Shown here one piece after another: positions 6,033-8,079 of a stretch of DNA of 8,079 nucleotides. Positions within the stretch are counted from its first letter, which is position 1, and the number at the start of each line of letters is the position of its first letter. The notes beneath the pieces were generated by a model. That model was not told the DNA's origin. It worked only from the letters and a program-made list of their open reading frames with translations, and made no database searches. Where the stretch lies: contig JAFQKM010000055.1 of the NCBI GenBank assembly GCA_017396925.1, positions 1 through 8,079 of the forward strand. Direction: 5' to 3'. A program made the translations under genes and the position numbers. The DNA comes from Clostridia bacterium. Lineage in GTDB: Bacteria; Bacillota; Clostridia; Oscillospirales; Butyricicoccaceae.

Positions 6033-7219
6033 CGTGTGATCGACTCCTTCATGCCCGCCATGCGCTCCTGGAAGAAGGCAAGGCTGATGGGCTTCTGGTG
6101 TTTGTGCAGGCCGTGCTGGGCGGCCAGCTCTTCGGTATAATCCTCCAGCATATACAGGGCAAAGTTTTTGCTGCCCCAGGTGCAGTGGGTGACCACACCG
6201 TCGAGCGCGGCGGTCTCATAACCGAGGAAGGTGCCGTCGGGGGCAAAGGTCAGATCGCAGGTCAGCAGGGCGCCGATCATGCGGTCCTGATCGCGCTGGT
6301 CGCAGGTGAAGTTGCCCAGCGAATAGATGCAGAGGGTCTCGTTGCCCCCCTTGCCGGTCAGCCACTGGGCCGGCTGCATGACGTGGGGATGGCTGCCGAG
6401 GATCAGATCGACCCCCAGATCGGCCAGCTTCTGGGCAAACGCCTTCTGGCCTGCCGAGGGGGTGCGCTGGTATTCCTCGCCCCAATGCATGGCGGCGATC
6501 AGAAAATCGCACTGGGGGCGCAGGATCTCGGCGTCGCGGGTGATCTGCTCGGTGGAGATGCGGTCGATGACCCAGCCGGCGTCGCCGAGGCCGCTGTTGG
6601 TGCCGTAGGTGTAGGACAGGATGCCGATGCGGATGCCCTGCTTCTCCAGCATGAGGGTGCCGGGCAGATCAGCGGCGTGGGCGCCGGCGGTATGGATGCC
6701 GCGGGCCTCGAGATTTTCGATGGTGGCCTTAAGACCGGCTGCTCCCTTGTCGGCCATATGGTTGTTGGCCAGCGTGGCCACATTGAAGCCGACGGCTTTG
6801 AGGGCGTCGGCCACTTCGGCAGGGGCGCTGAGGGTGGGATAGCCGCCCACCGTACCGTCGAGGGGAACCTCCTGGTTGACGATGGCAATGTCGCTGCCCT
6901 CGATCTTATGGGCGATGGGGCCGTAGATGGGCATGAAGTCGTAGCCCCCCTCCACGCGGCTGTCGAAGGACAGGGTGTTGTGCACCAGATTGTCGCCCAC
7001 GGCGGTCAGGCGCAGGGTGATGTCCCGGGGTTCGGGGGTCGGCTCGGCCTGCGGCGCATCCGCTTCGGTTTCGGGGGCTTCGGCCTCGGGCGCCGTCTGT
7101 TCCTGCTGTACGGGCGGAGCCTCGGGCACGGGATCGGCCTCGGGTTTCCGGTCGTCCCCTGCGCAGCCGCCCATCAGGGTGAAGGCCAGCAGCAGGGCGG
7201 TCAGTTTATGTAAAAACAT
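6029..7219 (-). CDS. CapA-family lipoprotein (metallophosphatase-like)
   Basis: A 396-residue protein of the PGA_cap/CapA family, related to the poly-gamma-glutamate capsule protein CapA and to calcineurin-like metallophosphatases; most members have no known substrate. The N-terminus is a short lipoprotein signal (KLTALLLAFTLMGGC, lipid-bearing Cys19), then a Pro/Glu/Ala-rich linker (about 21-66) that lifts the domain off the membrane. Family motifs follow in order: AVGDNLVH (73-80), NQE (115-117), ANNHMADKG (151-159), AAMHWGEEY (242-250), LILGSHPHV (272-280) and YSLGNF (299-304), which include the likely metal-binding Asp, Asn and His residues. The start at 7219 is preferred over ATGs at 7237 and 7240 because AAAAGGAG lies 7 nt before it and it gives a clean signal peptide. 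No other capsule genes are nearby, so capsule synthesis is not supported. It leads the operon. Confidence 0.9.
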   Translation of the reverse strand: MFLHKLTALLLAFTLMGGCAGDDRKPEADPVPEAPPVQQEQTAPEAEAPETEADAPQAEPTPEPRDITLRLTAVGDNLVHNTLSFDSRVEGGYDFMPIYGPIAHKIEGSDIAIVNQEVPLDGTVGGYPTLSAPAEVADALKAVGFNVATLANNHMADKGAAGLKATIENLEARGIHTAGAHAADLPGTLMLEKQGIRIGILSYTYGTNSGLGDAGWVIDRISTEQITRDAEILRPQCDFLIAAMHWGEEYQRTPSAGQKAFAQKLADLGVDLILGSHPHVMQPAQWLTGKGGNETLCIYSLGNFTCDQRDQDRMIGALLTCDLTFAPDGTFLGYETAALDGVVTHCTWGSKNFALYMLEDYTEELAAQHGLHKHQKPISLAFFQERMAGMKESITR

Positions 7220-7226
7220 ACGATAT

Positions 7227-7234
7227 CTCCTTTT
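7227..7234 (-). promoter_or_regulatory. Ribosome binding site deciding the CapA start
   Basis: AAAAGGAG on the minus strand ends 7 nt before ATG at 7219. Starting at the upstream ATG pair (7237/7240) would put this site inside the gene and add a charged MMKRRYR stretch in front of the signal peptide. Confidence 0.75.
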
Positions 7235-7250
7235 CATCATGGCAAATGCC

Positions 7251-7264
7251 GATACATAAGTATC
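7251..7264. promoter_or_regulatory. Palindrome overlapping the CapA operon promoter
   Basis: GATAC-ATAA-GTATC is a perfect 5-bp inverted repeat around a 4-bp centre. It covers the expected transcription start and the downstream edge of the -10 box of the operon promoter, a position typical of repressor operators. It could equally form a small hairpin at the 5' end of the mRNA, or be chance in AT-rich DNA. Confidence 0.25.
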
Positions 7265-7290
7265 ATATCAAAAAATGCCCTCTGTTTCAA
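7262..7290 (-). promoter_or_regulatory. Sigma-A-type promoter of the capA-dusB-sigma-anti-sigma operon
   Basis: On the minus strand TATGAT (7262-7267), with a TG extended -10 element, is spaced 17 nt from TTGAAA (7285-7290, 5 of 6 matches). It lies about 40 nt ahead of the CapA start. No other promoter is evident between the four genes, so it is likely to transcribe them all. The TGAAAC at the -35 resembles an ECF -35 box, but no CGTA/CGTC follows at 16-17 nt. Confidence 0.78.
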
Positions 7291-7304
7291 TGCCTATCGG
7301 CCGC

Positions 7305-7332
7305 ACGGGGGCGAAAGGGAGCGCATATACTG
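7305..7332 (+). promoter_or_regulatory. Candidate SigK-like promoter of the collagen-like gene
   Basis: AC (7305-7306), a 17-nt gap and CATATACTG (7324-7332) match the Bacillus sigma-K pattern AC - 16/17 nt - CATANNNTA except for the last base. The same CATATACT also resembles the sigma-E -10 box. As a sigma-A promoter the site would be poor: TATACT (7326-7331) has a GC-rich, non-matching -35 region. The call is tentative because the motif is short. Confidence 0.33.
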
Positions 7333-7372
7333 TCCTGAGGCCCCCCGAGGGCCAAACCAAAGGAGGTATTTC

Positions 7373-8079
7373 ATGCCCGATTTTTTCGATCCCGATTTCT
7401 GTAAGACCAAGACCATCAACTGCGCCCAGTATGGCGGCGGCACCGCCAAGCCCAAGTGCTGTGCGCCCCAGCCGACCCCCTGCCCGCCGGCGTGGCCCTG
7501 TATGCCCCAGATGGCCTGCTATCCCCTCTCCTGCTGTCCCTCGCTGATCGCCGGGCCGACCGGCCCCATCGGGCCTGCAGGCGCCACGGGTGCGACAGGG
7601 CCTATGGGTCCTGCCGGTGCGACCGGCGCCACAGGTGCCACCGGGCCTATGGGTCCTGTGGGTGCGTCAGGCGCCACAGGTGCGACCGGGCCTATGGGTC
7701 CTGCTGGTGCGACAGGCGCCACAGGTGCCACCGGGCCTATGGGTCCTGCCGGTGCGACAGGCGCTACAGGTGCGACTGGGCCTATGGGTCCTGCCGGTAT
7801 GACCGGCGCTACAGGTGCAACCGGGCCTATGGGTCCTGTTGGTGCGACCGGCGCTACAGGTGCCACCGGGCCTATGGGTCCTGCCGGTGCGACAGGCGCT
7901 ACAGGTGCAACCGGGCCTATGGGTCCTGCCGGTGCGACCGGTGCTACAGGTGCAACCGGGCCTATGGGTCCCGCCGGTGCGACAGGCGCCACAGGTGCCA
8001 CCGGGCCTATGGGTCCCGCCGGTGCGACAGGCGCTACAGGTGCCACCGGGCCTATGGGTCCTGCCGGTGCGACAGGCGC
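7373..8079 (+). CDS. Cysteine-rich collagen-like protein, 3' end outside the window
   Basis: The ATG at 7373 follows a near-perfect AAAGGAGG with 6-nt spacing, and the frame stays open to the window edge (235 codons). Residues 1-60 contain nine cysteines (10, 17, 29, 30, 37, 43, 49, 54, 55) and many prolines. There is no hydrophobic signal peptide. From Gly61 the chain is an unbroken Gly-X-Y collagen-like domain, mostly GPM-GPA-GAT-GAT-GAT. Such domains form trimeric rods in bacterial surface and exosporium proteins such as BclA; the threonines could be O-glycosylated, as in BclA. Lack of a secretion signal with many cysteines suggests assembly onto a spore layer from the mother cell, or export by an unrecognised route; neither is proved. 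The C-terminal domain, which usually nucleates trimers, lies outside the window. The gene diverges from the capA operon. Confidence 0.88.
   Translation, partial: MPDFFDPDFCKTKTINCAQYGGGTAKPKCCAPQPTPCPPAWPCMPQMACYPLSCCPSLIAGPTGPIGPAGATGATGPMGPAGATGATGATGPMGPVGASGATGATGPMGPAGATGATGATGPMGPAGATGATGATGPMGPAGMTGATGATGPMGPVGATGATGATGPMGPAGATGATGATGPMGPAGATGATGATGPMGPAGATGATGATGPMGPAGATGATGATGPMGPAGATG
7598..8079 (+). repeat. 45-bp in-frame tandem repeat array (collagen-like)
   Basis: Ten complete 45-bp units begin at 7598, 7643, 7688, 7733, 7778, 7823, 7868, 7913, 7958 and 8003; an eleventh (8048) is cut by the window edge. Each encodes five Gly-X-Y triplets starting GGGCCTATGGGT. Most differences are synonymous third-base changes. 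Amino acid changes are few: Val and Ser in unit 2, Met in unit 5, Val in unit 6. A diverged unit of the same length (GPT-GPI-GPA-GAT-GAT) precedes the array at 7553-7597. There are no spacers, so this is not a CRISPR array. Confidence 0.95.

Noticed and set aside
7275..7547. A 90-codon plus-strand frame beginning before the collagen-like gene
   Set aside because: It lies in a different frame from the collagen-like gene, covers its promoter region and lacks a ribosome binding site.
7519..8046. A minus-strand frame of repeated Pro-Val-Ala-Pro residues
   Set aside because: It is the reverse complement of the 45-bp collagen repeat. Any frame through this array looks periodic. The plus-strand frame has the ribosome binding site and the Gly-X-Y pattern.
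7598..8079. CRISPR-like regular repetition
   Set aside because: Units are directly adjacent with no unique spacers, and all translate to Gly-X-Y triplets.

Overview
The window looks like a chromosomal segment of a GC-rich, low-copy-repeat Firmicute of the class Clostridia, plausibly Oscillospiraceae/Ruminococcaceae. The basis is strong AGGAGG-type ribosome binding sites, AT-rich intergenic regions between GC-rich genes, sigma-A-type promoters with extended -10 boxes, a Firmicutes-style class A penicillin-binding protein, and a cysteine-rich collagen-like protein of the kind common in Clostridia and Bacilli. The taxonomic call is inference; no rRNA or other marker is present.

Layout. Positions 1-248 are the 3' flank of the first gene: a strong intrinsic terminator for minus-strand transcription at 102-126 and, beyond it, a weak minus-strand promoter candidate leading out of the window. 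A class A (bifunctional) penicillin-binding protein gene occupies 249-2738 on the minus strand, preceded by a roughly 150-nt hairpin-rich leader and a very good promoter at 2897-2925. Diverging from it is a small plus-strand gene (3037-3366) for an exported or membrane-anchored protein with a BofC C-terminal-like domain. A bidirectional terminator at 3381-3408 separates it from the convergent end of a four-gene minus-strand operon read in the order CapA-like lipoprotein (7219-6029), tRNA-dihydrouridine synthase (6032-5052), ECF-type sigma factor (5044-4454) and its zinc-finger anti-sigma factor (4439-3435). The genes overlap or are separated by at most 14 nt and share one clear promoter at 7262-7290.

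At the right edge a plus-strand gene begins at 7373 and runs off the window. It encodes a leaderless, cysteine-rich N-terminal segment followed by an uninterrupted Gly-X-Y collagen-like domain built from 45-bp tandem repeats.

Functional reading. Most of the window concerns the cell envelope: peptidoglycan synthesis (PBP1A), a surface metallophosphatase-like lipoprotein, a membrane-coupled sigma/anti-sigma switch, and a probable surface or spore-layer collagen-like protein. A possible ECF-type promoter overlaps the sigma-A-type promoter of the PBP1A gene and would link the sigma factor to peptidoglycan synthesis, but this is a hypothesis. I see no mobile element, CRISPR array, RNA gene or phage signature. 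The most interesting object is the collagen-like gene with its SigK-like upstream motif; no clearly new multi-gene system is evident.
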